From assembly GCF_003472385.1 (NCBI RefSeq), contig NZ_QRLV01000007.1, positions 49,465 to 113,464 on the forward strand: a stretch of DNA of 64,000 bases, in the 5' to 3' direction. Origin of the DNA: Sutterella sp. AM11-39. GTDB lineage: Bacteria > Pseudomonadota > Gammaproteobacteria > Burkholderiales > Burkholderiaceae_F. Below are positions 16,109 to 23,560 of the stretch, in pieces (position 1 is the stretch's first letter; each line of letters starts with the position of its first letter). A model generated the notes under the pieces. That model was not told the DNA's origin and did no database searches. It worked only from the letters and a program-made list of their open reading frames with translations. The translations under genes and the position numbers were made by a program.

Positions 16109-17260
16109 TTAGAACGTGTGCACAAGACCCACGCCGAAACCGACGCTGTTGTAATCAGCACGGCCCATCAAACCAAATTCTGTCTCGTTGGCACCGAGGT
16201 CCTTGTCAAGACCGTCGCCGCCGACCGAGTAGAACGCAGCGCCGTAGAGCGTCGTACGCTTGCTCATGTCATAGGTATAGGCCAGACCGAGAATCGTGGC
16301 ACTGCCCTCTTCGTCGGACACCGCATCGTTTTCACCCTTGACGTACTGAACGGAAGCGCGCAGCGTGCCCTGTCCAAGCGGAGCCGTGGCGCCGAGCATG
16401 AAACTGTCGAAGTTATAAGCGGCGTCAGAGATCTCTCCTGCCGCAAATTCGCGCGTCTTGCTGGCGTGCTGATACACAAAGCTCGGACGGATCACTTCAA
16501 AGTCGTAAGCAGCGGCCACCGTAAAGGTCCAGGAGTCATCGTTGTCAGCGTTGGCACCCCAATCAGCCAAGCGATCGTACTTGCGCATCTCAGCAATCGC
16601 AGCCAAGGCCAGCGGGCCGTTTTCATAGGACACACCCAGACCGTAGTAGTGATCGCGATCCGACCACTTGGCATTGGAGTCGTCATCACCGGTGTTGCCC
16701 ATCAGAGAAACCTTGAAGCCCTCCATCGGCGTCACTTCGACAACAGCCATGTTGCCGCTTGCAAAATCCTTAGACGCAAAAGCACCGAGACCTGCCACAC
16801 CGACAAAGGCTTCCATCGGGTCAAAAGCGCAAAGCAAATCAAAGTCGCCGCCGGCACTTGCCAGACCGCCGATGTTGCCGAAGGCAAAATTCACCTTGTC
16901 ATTACCGATGCGCAAATAGGCCTGGCTGTCAAAAAGCACGCTACCCTCTGGATCTGCTCCTGCCATTTCACCCGTGTCCGAGCCGAACTCGTTTTCAAGC
17001 GTAAAGCCGACGGTCCAGCCGTTGCCGAGATCTTCTTCACCGGTAATGCCCCAGATGGAATCCCCCCAGAAACCGCTTTCCATCGTGAACGAATCCTTGC
17101 TTTCCTGGTTAGCCGCGTCCTGGCTACCCGACAAGGAAGCTTGGTTCTGGTAAAGAACACCCGTCGAAACGGAACCATAAAGCGAAACCTGAGCTGCCTG
17201 AACCGAGAAGGCGGCGGCGCTCACCGCCATCGCCAGAAGCGTTGTCTTGAATTTGGTCAT
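16109..17260 (-). CDS. Outer-membrane porin, possibly iron-regulated
   Basis: A 383-residue porin with a signal peptide (cleavage after FSVQA; mature AQVSLYGSVSTGV), the ESGFWG...GEEDLGNGWTVGFTLE segment of Gram-negative porins, and C-terminal GLVHTF. It is quite diverged from the first porin. ATG 17260 follows AAAGAGA. It lies next to the feo locus and has a Fur-like box (17351-17365) about 90 nt upstream, suggesting a role under iron limitation. The antisense strand is also open over its length, which is a codon artefact. Confidence 0.94.
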   Translation of the reverse strand: MTKFKTTLLAMAVSAAAFSVQAAQVSLYGSVSTGVLYQNQASLSGSQDAANQESKDSFTMESGFWGDSIWGITGEEDLGNGWTVGFTLENEFGSDTGEMAGADPEGSVLFDSQAYLRIGNDKVNFAFGNIGGLASAGGDFDLLCAFDPMEAFVGVAGLGAFASKDFASGNMAVVEVTPMEGFKVSLMGNTGDDDSNAKWSDRDHYYGLGVSYENGPLALAAIAEMRKYDRLADWGANADNDDSWTFTVAAAYDFEVIRPSFVYQHASKTREFAAGEISDAAYNFDSFMLGATAPLGQGTLRASVQYVKGENDAVSDEEGSATILGLAYTYDMSKRTTLYGAAFYSVGGDGLDKDLGANETEFGLMGRADYNSVGFGVGLVHTF

Positions 17261-17350
17261 TTGTTGTCTCTTTAAAAGTAGGAAGAAGCGACGGCAAGAA
17301 GCGTTTTTTTCCAGATCTATCGAACCGTCTTGAATCGTTGCGAATTGTAA

Positions 17351-17365
17351 TAGGAATTATTCTCA
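17351..17365 (-). promoter_or_regulatory. Fur-like box upstream of porin 2
   Basis: TAGGAATTATTCTCA; on the minus strand TGAGAAT-A-ATTCCTA, a good match to the Fur 7-1-7 dyad. It lies 91 nt upstream of the porin start. Confidence 0.6.
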
Positions 17366-17454
17366 TTTCGCAACAATAGGCAGAAATCAGTGGAAAATCG
17401 TTGCATCTTTGACAAAAAGGCAAATCGGTTAGACAGTTTTACCTAGCGCGGAGC

Positions 17455-17493
17455 AGCAAAAAGCCCGCAACGAAACCAAGCTTCGAAGCGGGC
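17455..17493 (-). terminator. Rho-independent terminator of the dehydrogenase gene
   Basis: On the minus strand GCCCGC and GCGGGC pair across a 19-nt loop, followed by TTTTT. It lies 26 nt after the stop at 17519. Confidence 0.8.
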
Positions 17494-17518
17494 CGAAAAA
17501 TGATGGAAATGCGGACAG

Positions 17519-18397
17519 CTACGCTTTTTTACGCGGCAGACGCTTAATCAGCGAAGAGGTATCCATTCGCGCCGCCCCCATCGCCTGCAGTTCACCATAG
17601 AACTGATCAACCAATGCAGTCACCGGAAGCGATGAACCGTTACGTCTGGCTTCGGCCATGGCGATCCCCAAGTCCTTGCGCATCCAGCCGATGGCAAAAC
17701 CGAAATCGAATTTGTCGTCGACCATCGTTTCGCCGCGATTGGCCATCTGCCAGGAACCTGCCGCCCCTTTTTCGAGCACTTTCAGAACCTTTTTCATATC
17801 AAGGCCCGCGTTCATGCCGAAAGCGATCGCCTCAGAAAGGCCCTGAACGGCGCCTGCCAACGCAATCTGGTTGACCATCTTCGCAAGCTGGCCGTTGCCT
17901 GCGGGCCCCAGATGCGTCACGTTGCAGGCATAAGCATCGATGACGGGCTTTGCCTTTTCGAACACGTCGAATGCGCCGCCCACCATCACGGTAAGAACGC
18001 CGTTGACGGCACCGGCCTGGCCGCCTGAAACGGGCGCATCCAGGAAACCCAGCCCACGCTTCTTGCAGACCGCAAAGAGCTCGCGCGCAAGATCGGCAGA
18101 ATCGGTCGTGTGATCCACGAAGACCGCACCCGGCTTCATGCCGGCAAAGGCGCCCGAATCTCCCAACACAACGCTGCGCACGTCATCGTCGTTTCCGAGG
18201 CACGCGAACACGAAGTCGGCGTCTTTGACAGCCTCAAACGCCGTTTCCTTAAAAGCGGCGCCGTACTCCTGCAACCACTTCTGAGCCTTGGCGATCGTAC
18301 GGTTATAAACCGTCACCTCAAAGCCCCTTTTGACCAGATGTCCGGCCATGGGATAGCCCATCACGCCGAGCCCCAAAAACGCGCATTTGATCGTCAT
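17519..18397 (-). CDS. NAD(P)-dependent beta-hydroxyacid dehydrogenase (3-hydroxyisobutyrate dehydrogenase family)
   Basis: 292 residues. The N-terminal Rossmann fold (FLGLGVMGYPMAGHLVKRG, glycine motif at about 7-12) and substrate motif DAPVSGGQAGA place it in the 3-hydroxyisobutyrate / tartronate semialdehyde reductase family. The catalytic Lys is in AKMVNQIALAG. It interconverts a beta-hydroxyacid and its aldehyde; the exact substrate (3-HIBA, tartronate semialdehyde or gamma-hydroxybutyrate) is not determined. Good AGGAGA precedes the ATG. It starts 15 nt after exonuclease I and is probably cotranscribed. Confidence 0.88.
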   Translation of the reverse strand: MTIKCAFLGLGVMGYPMAGHLVKRGFEVTVYNRTIAKAQKWLQEYGAAFKETAFEAVKDADFVFACLGNDDDVRSVVLGDSGAFAGMKPGAVFVDHTTDSADLARELFAVCKKRGLGFLDAPVSGGQAGAVNGVLTVMVGGAFDVFEKAKPVIDAYACNVTHLGPAGNGQLAKMVNQIALAGAVQGLSEAIAFGMNAGLDMKKVLKVLEKGAAGSWQMANRGETMVDDKFDFGFAIGWMRKDLGIAMAEARRNGSSLPVTALVDQFYGELQAMGAARMDTSSLIKRLPRKKA

Positions 18398-18412
18398 TTG
18401 CTTCTCTCCTTT

Positions 18413-19951
18413 TCAGCCTTCAACCTGAGCGTATTCGGCCGCCTGATCGCCCCAGTCCCATAAGTCGGACAGCGTCTTTTCGATGGCCTCGTACCGCTCT
18501 TCGGTGATGCTGCCTTCGTTTAACAGAGTCTCGTAGCGGTCGCGTACGGAATCAATCTCTTCGAAATACTTCTCAAGCGTCGTCGTAGCAGCCCCTTGCT
18601 GCGTGAGCCGCTTGCGGCATTCGGCAAGCCACTTTTCCCGCTCGGCATCATTGAGCGTCTGCGGCGCACAGCGGGCACGCAGGCGAAACAGCAATTCATT
18701 GAGGCGTTCATCGTCAAAGTAGAGCCTTCCGTCGTGCACCTGCTCGGCGATAGTCTCAAAGTCGAGATTCAAAAGTCCCTGTGCACGAGCCCGATCGGCT
18801 TCGCTCACAAAACCGTCGTAGAGCGCCGTTTCGGGATCCTTGGGGCCTTCGCTTTCAAAACGCGCTTTGTTCTGTTCTTCAAAGATCTGCCATGCCTGCA
18901 GCACGGGACCTTCAATCATGCCGTGAAGACGCGTGAGCTTTTCGCCGAAATCAACCACTTGCCGCAGATCAATACCAAAGCGCTCGCAGACCGAACTTGA
19001 CGCCACACGCAGATCCGCGCAGACAAAAGGACACTCGTTGATGCGCAGTCGACGCAACGCCAGAGGCTCTTCACCTTCTTCTCGCATGAAGGCCGGCGCA
19101 AAAGCACGTCGAGCAATCACTTCGGGCGATAGGCTCGTGAGCTGATCGGGATCCTCACGACAGTCCCAGACGAAGTATTCGTTTTGATTGTCGGGGTTTC
19201 GAGCAACCGGCATCACAAAGCGCAGGAAACCGCGCTCCTGTCCCGCTCTCGGATCGACCCACAGACAGGGACGACGCGTATCGAGCGCTTCAGCCACCTT
19301 GGTTTTGGTGCGATTGTTCAAAGCCCATTGCCACAGCCGCTGCTTTTTCTCAGCAAGGAATCGCGCAAGCGCCACCGTAGCCGACACGTCGCTCGAAGCA
19401 TCGTGTGCGTGGCTGTGTTCAATGCCGTTGGCTGCCGTCAGTTTTTCAAGTTTGAAGGTTTGACGTTCGGGCTTGTCGGGATCGGTGCCGCGCACCTTGG
19501 GCCATTCCACGCCCTCGGGGCGAAGCGCCCAGACGGCAAGTACGAACGGGTACAAGTCCCAGCGCGAGCAGCCGTTTCGCCAAACGTGACTGTAGACGTC
19601 CAGAAGACTGCGCCAGAAAAGCGCGCGGTTGACCTTGTCGTCAAAGCCGATGCTGTTGTAGCCCACCGAAATGGTTGCGGGCGTGTTGAGTTCCTTAAAG
19701 ACACGCTTGGCAAAATCAACCTCAGGCATGCCCTTTTCAGCGGCCGTCTGCGGCGTGATGCCCGTGAGCACGCAGGCCATCACTCCGGGCAGGTACTCCA
19801 TCGAAGGACGGCAATAGAAAACATCGGCCTCGGCCACCGGTTCAAATTGAAGCGTCGTGCGCATGCCGGCAAACTGTGCCGGCCGATCGCGCAGCGTATC
19901 CAGCCCGAAAGTCTCGTAGTCGTACCAATAAAAAGTTGTGCTCTGCGTCAT
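18413..19951 (-). CDS. sbcB: Exodeoxyribonuclease I
   Basis: 512 residues. ExoI degrades single-stranded DNA 3' to 5' in mismatch repair and recombination. The DEDDh exonuclease start YWYDYETFG (ExoI usually has HDYETFG) gives the first Asp/Glu pair. SVGYNSIGFDD and HDASSDVSAT supply the other motifs, and the SH3-like and C-terminal helical parts follow. Length is near that of E. coli ExoI (475), with a slightly longer C-terminus. It is the first gene of a two-gene leftward unit. No strong Shine-Dalgarno precedes the ATG. Confidence 0.95.
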   Translation of the reverse strand: MTQSTTFYWYDYETFGLDTLRDRPAQFAGMRTTLQFEPVAEADVFYCRPSMEYLPGVMACVLTGITPQTAAEKGMPEVDFAKRVFKELNTPATISVGYNSIGFDDKVNRALFWRSLLDVYSHVWRNGCSRWDLYPFVLAVWALRPEGVEWPKVRGTDPDKPERQTFKLEKLTAANGIEHSHAHDASSDVSATVALARFLAEKKQRLWQWALNNRTKTKVAEALDTRRPCLWVDPRAGQERGFLRFVMPVARNPDNQNEYFVWDCREDPDQLTSLSPEVIARRAFAPAFMREEGEEPLALRRLRINECPFVCADLRVASSSVCERFGIDLRQVVDFGEKLTRLHGMIEGPVLQAWQIFEEQNKARFESEGPKDPETALYDGFVSEADRARAQGLLNLDFETIAEQVHDGRLYFDDERLNELLFRLRARCAPQTLNDAEREKWLAECRKRLTQQGAATTTLEKYFEEIDSVRDRYETLLNEGSITEERYEAIEKTLSDLWDWGDQAAEYAQVEG

Positions 19952-19997
19952 TTTTTTTGTCGGTGGGAAGCTTGATCCTCATTTTCGCTTCCCGAAA

Positions 19998-20031
19998 TAA
20001 AAAAATCGCCGCGGCCTTTTTCCTGCGGCGA
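19998..20031 (-). terminator. Rho-independent terminator of the lipoprotein gene
   Basis: On the minus strand TCGCCGC pairs with GCGGCGA and is followed by TTTTTTTAT. It separates the lipoprotein gene from exonuclease I. Confidence 0.9.
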
Positions 20032-20083
20032 CTTCAATTTAAGCAAATCCAGGCAAAACGCAAGCGTCCCTATCCTGCGTTTG

Positions 20084-20569
20084 CTACGGAGCAGTTTCCT
20101 GCTGGACTTCTTTCTGCTTGGCGGCATTGACAAGGCTTTGCAAATAATTGGCCGCGTACAAGGCAATCGTCTCGAGCTTGATGTTGCCGTCGGCCGGCAC
20201 GGGACCGGAACCCCGCTGCAGCGCCTTGCCGTCAATTACAGCTTGGAAATCAAATGATTTGGCGACATTGTTTTCCGCTGTCACGCCGTAAAAGAGACAT
20301 AAGCGGCATTCGGACGGAACCTGATCGTGGTTCACAACGCGCGTTTTCACTCCACGTTGTTTGAGTCCTGCCTCAATAGCCTGTACGAGACGATCGGAGC
20401 TCAATTGAGGATTTTGATGACGCACCACGCAGATCGTATCGATAGTGCCTCTTTGCGACTGTTCTTGCCGCTGTTCAGAGCCTTGTTGATCCTGCTGCAA
20501 AGCCGCACAACCGGAAAGCAACAGGGACGCGACCGACAGCAACACCAATGTTTTCAACGACTTTTGCAT
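20084..20569 (-). CDS. Lipoprotein of unknown function
   Basis: 161 residues with a signal peptide and lipobox LSGC (Cys21). A Gln/Glu-rich linker (QQDQQGSEQRQEQSQ) precedes a compact alpha/beta domain (about 43-150) with four cysteines (CVVRHQ, CRLCLF). The alternation of short strands and an amphipathic helix (SSDRLVQAIEAGLKQRG) suggests a small periplasmic fold. I do not recognise the family. GAGGAGG just before the ATG supports the start. It is monocistronic. Confidence 0.75.
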   Translation of the reverse strand: MQKSLKTLVLLSVASLLLSGCAALQQDQQGSEQRQEQSQRGTIDTICVVRHQNPQLSSDRLVQAIEAGLKQRGVKTRVVNHDQVPSECRLCLFYGVTAENNVAKSFDFQAVIDGKALQRGSGPVPADGNIKLETIALYAANYLQSLVNAAKQKEVQQETAP

Positions 20570-20675
20570 GAGGCCTCCTCCTCGCGACTGTTCTTTTCTT
20601 TCACTGCAAACTTGTCAGAGTTTAGCGAATCAAAACGCTGACAAAAGTGCAGGCTCGGCGGCTTTGCTTTGCCTG

Positions 20676-20713
20676 CCGACAGCCGTCAGCAACGAAACTC
20701 CTACGGCTGTCGG
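20676..20713. repeat. Inverted repeat after hemN
   Basis: CCGACAGCCGT and ACGGCTGTCGG form an 11-bp perfect stem with a 16-nt loop, 18 nt past the hemN stop. It has no T-run, so it is more likely an mRNA 3'-end structure than an intrinsic terminator. Confidence 0.6.
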
Positions 20714-20730
20714 TTGCAACGTTTCTGCCA

Positions 20731-22134
20731 TCAAGCGATTTTGGAGTAGCCGCCGGCTCGATCGGATTCGCGCAAGTAGCGGTCAAACTGCATGGCCACG
20801 GCACGAACAAAGATCTTGCCCTTGGGCGAAACGATGATCTTGTCGGCCGTGAGTTCGGCAAGCTCGTGCTTGACATAGGCCTGAAGCTTCTTCATTTCGT
20901 AGGCGAAGTATTCGTCGAACTTGATGCCGAATTCCTCTTCGATTTCCCGCTTATCGAGCTCAAAGCGACACATGATCGTCATGATGACGGCGCGGCGTAG
21001 CTTATCGTCGTCGTTGAGATCAAAGCCGCGGCAGGTCGCAAGCTTGCCCGACTCGATCGCTTCGCTCCAGGGCTCGATTTCGCGGGGGTTGCAGGCGTAG
21101 AGACCGTCGACGAACGAAATCGAGCTCGGCCCCAAGGCCACCATGTCGCACTCGGCTCGCGTGGAGTAGCCCTGGAAGTTGCGCTGGATGGTGCCGTTGA
21201 CCTGAGCAATCGAGAGCTCATCGGTTTCCTTAGCGAAGTGATCCATGCCGATGTAGCGGTAACCGTGGCTCGTGAGCGTCTTGATCGCATCGAACATGAT
21301 GTTGACGCGTTCGGCCGCTCCGGGCAGCTCCGCGGGAATGATGCGGCGCTGAGGCTTGAAGATGTTGGGCAGGTGCGCGTAGTGATAAAGCGCGATGCGA
21401 TCGGGTGAAAGCTCAATCACCTGCTCGATCGTGCGGGCAAATGTTTCGCGCGTCTGACGCGGCAGACCGTAGATAAGGTCCATGTTAATCGAGCCGAATC
21501 CTTCGGCGCGGGCGCTTTCGAGCACTTCCTTGGTCATTTCGAAAGGCTGAATGCGGTTGACGGCCTTTTGCACGTCCGGATTGAAGTCCTGCACGCCCAG
21601 GCTCATGCGGTTGAAGCCCGCCTTGCGAAGCGTCTTGATCTTGGACGGAGGGCAGCTTCTCGGATCGACCTCAATGGAAAATTCGCCGCCTTCCTCAAAC
21701 GGGAAGCGCTCATTGAGGCCCGCCATCAGTTCCAGAATTTCGTCGTCGTTTAGAAAAGTGGGCGTACCGCCGCCCCAATGCAGCTGCTCGAGCGTCTTGA
21801 TGCCCGTGAGGTGTTCCTTGGCAAGATCTGCCTCCTTCAACAGGGTCTTAATGTAGGCCGCAGAGCGCGAGTGATCGCGCGTGACGATCTTGTTGCAGCC
21901 GCAATAGAAACACACGTCGTTACAGAACGGGATGTGGCAGTAGAGCGAAAGCTTGGCGGGCTTGGCAGCCTTTTCTCGGCGGGCGAGCGCGGCCTGGTAG
22001 TCCTCAGGCGTGATGCGGCCATGGAATCGGTCGGCCGTCGGATAAGACGTATAGCGCGGTGCGGGAACGTCGAATTTCTTCAAAAGAGCTTCATCGGGCA
22101 GCTCTACGCCGGCACGTGTGGGGTCGAAATCCAT
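20731..22134 (-). CDS. hemN: Oxygen-independent coproporphyrinogen III oxidase
   Basis: 467 residues, the usual HemN length. This radical SAM enzyme decarboxylates coproporphyrinogen III to protoporphyrinogen IX without oxygen in haem synthesis. The cluster motif CX3CX2CXC is Cys71, Cys75, Cys78, Cys80 (YCHIPFCNDVCFYCGC). WGGGTPTFL and the SIEVDPR and GVQDFN motifs follow. The C-terminal HemN domain is complete. It is divergent from fnr with an FNR box between them, fitting anaerobic induction. Confidence 0.97.
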   Translation of the reverse strand: MDFDPTRAGVELPDEALLKKFDVPAPRYTSYPTADRFHGRITPEDYQAALARREKAAKPAKLSLYCHIPFCNDVCFYCGCNKIVTRDHSRSAAYIKTLLKEADLAKEHLTGIKTLEQLHWGGGTPTFLNDDEILELMAGLNERFPFEEGGEFSIEVDPRSCPPSKIKTLRKAGFNRMSLGVQDFNPDVQKAVNRIQPFEMTKEVLESARAEGFGSINMDLIYGLPRQTRETFARTIEQVIELSPDRIALYHYAHLPNIFKPQRRIIPAELPGAAERVNIMFDAIKTLTSHGYRYIGMDHFAKETDELSIAQVNGTIQRNFQGYSTRAECDMVALGPSSISFVDGLYACNPREIEPWSEAIESGKLATCRGFDLNDDDKLRRAVIMTIMCRFELDKREIEEEFGIKFDEYFAYEMKKLQAYVKHELAELTADKIIVSPKGKIFVRAVAMQFDRYLRESDRAGGYSKIA

Positions 22135-22497
22135 ATTGAGAAACCTCGAAAATTTCTATGACAAAACGCAAACTTACCTGTTATGATTCAGTAATTAGCG
22201 AAACCTTTGACAACAATCAAATGTTTCGACGACAGTTTACTGCCGGCCTGAATCGGCTCTGCTCTTAGCGGCAAAGTCCCCTGGCTGCCGGCGGTTTTCG
22301 GTTGCCGGCCTTCCCGAAGGACGGGCTTTGGATGCTTGCGGCAGTGTAAACGCTGGAGATTATTCTTTCATTAGCACGCACGCCGTTTCAAATCCTAAGT
22401 CGCCACCCGGTTTGACACCGCCGACCGAAAGCCGTTGCAGCTCAGTGTGCTTGCCCGGAGCTCTTCCGCCGGGCCGTTTTGTTTGCGTTCGACCCAT
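22135..22497. promoter_or_regulatory. hemN-fnr divergent control region with FNR box
   Basis: TTGACAACAATCAA at 22207-22220 matches the FNR/Anr consensus TTGATNNNNATCAA at 9 of 10 positions. On the minus strand, CATAAC at 22180-22185 is a plausible -10. That places the box near -41 of a hemN start, the position typical of FNR-activated promoters. It may also act on fnr. Confidence 0.8.
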
Positions 22498-23310
22498 ATG
22501 CTCAACAACCCCACGATCAACATGGCAACCCTTCGGGTAGCGTGCTCCAACTGCAACCTGCGCGAATTGTGCCTTCCGCTCGGCCTCACCCTCAAAGAAA
22601 TCGAACGGCTCGAGGAGTTAGTGAGCACCCGAAAGCGCGTGCGCCGCGGCGAAGCTCTTTATCGTGCGGGCGACCGCTTTGATGCGCTCTACGCCATCCG
22701 CCTGGGTTTCTTAAAGAGTGCAGTCACGAGTTCCGACGGCCGCGAACAGGTGACGAGCTTTCACATGTCGGGCGACATCGTCGGTCTCGACGGCCTGGCC
22801 GGCATGGTCTACTCAAGCGATCTGATCGCACTTGAAGACACGGAAGTATGCATCCTTCCCTACGACAAGCTTCTTGAAGTCACGCAGAACATGTTCTCCA
22901 TGAGCCAGCACTTCCAAAAACTGCTTGCCATGGAAATCGTGCGCCAAAACGGTGTGATGCTGCTGTTGGGCTCGATGCACGCCGAAGAGCGTCTGGCTGC
23001 CTTCATCCTGAACCTTTCGCAGCGCTTCGAGCAGCGCGGCTACTCGCGCAGCGAGTTTGTGCTGCGCATGACCCGCGCCGAAATCGGCTCCTACTTAGGC
23101 CTCAAACTCGAAACGGTGAGCCGCGTTCTGAGCCGCTTCTCGCACGACAACCTGATCATCGTCAATCAAAAGCACGTTCAAATCATGGATTTTGAAGGCC
23201 TGCGCGCCATTGTGAGCGGCCAAGCCTACAGCCACGAAAATCCGGGTCTGCACCGCATCGAGCCGGTTGCCCACCGCGGCGTCGACGACCTGGTCGGTTT
23301 GGAAGATTGA
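22498..23310 (+). CDS. fnr: FNR/Anr-family oxygen-responsive transcriptional regulator
   Basis: 270 residues. The N-terminal cysteines Cys16, Cys19, Cys25 plus Cys118 (EDTEVC) match the [4Fe-4S] ligands of FNR, so it should be an oxygen sensor. A cNMP-type beta roll, long dimerisation helix and Crp-type helix-turn-helix follow. The recognition helix has ETVSR, where Glu, Ser and Arg read the TTGAT half-site. It probably controls hemN and the molybdoenzyme cluster, each of which has an FNR box here. The start is uncertain: ATG 22498 or 22522, neither with a good ribosome site. Confidence 0.95.
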   Translation: MLNNPTINMATLRVACSNCNLRELCLPLGLTLKEIERLEELVSTRKRVRRGEALYRAGDRFDALYAIRLGFLKSAVTSSDGREQVTSFHMSGDIVGLDGLAGMVYSSDLIALEDTEVCILPYDKLLEVTQNMFSMSQHFQKLLAMEIVRQNGVMLLLGSMHAEERLAAFILNLSQRFEQRGYSRSEFVLRMTRAEIGSYLGLKLETVSRVLSRFSHDNLIIVNQKHVQIMDFEGLRAIVSGQAYSHENPGLHRIEPVAHRGVDDLVGLED

Positions 23311-23471
23311 TTTTTAAGAGTCTCTGGGTGAACTAGCCGCCTTTCTATTCAGAAAAATATCGGCAACATCACGGGAATCTCTGACATGCTTACCTTTGGA
23401 AGCGTTTGGGAACATCTACCGTAGTAGCATGCAAGATAAACCCGAGACCTTAAAAAATCTCGATAAAACGC

Positions 23472-23507
23472 AAGTGTCCCCGATTCCAGATGAATTCGAG
23501 GACACTT
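23472..23507. repeat. 8-bp inverted repeat downstream of fnr
   Basis: AAGTGTCC and GGACACTT flank a 20-nt loop in the gap between convergent fnr and the autotransporter gene. No T-run follows. Its function is unknown. Confidence 0.4.
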
Positions 23508-23511
23508 CGAA

Positions 23512-23546
23512 GCGAAAGGGGCACCAGATCAGAGTAAAGGCGCCCC
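23512..23546 (-). terminator. Probable terminator of the autotransporter gene
   Basis: On the minus strand GGGGCGCC pairs with GGTGCCCC and is followed by TTTCGC. The T-run is short, so confidence is moderate. It lies 15 nt after the stop. Confidence 0.5.
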
Positions 23547-23560
23547 GTTAACAGTTACGA

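Noticed and set aside
16040-17275. 411-codon plus-strand frame opposite porin 2
   Set aside because: The porin with signal peptide and terminal Phe is on the minus strand; the plus frame has no signal or domain and starts inside a terminator.
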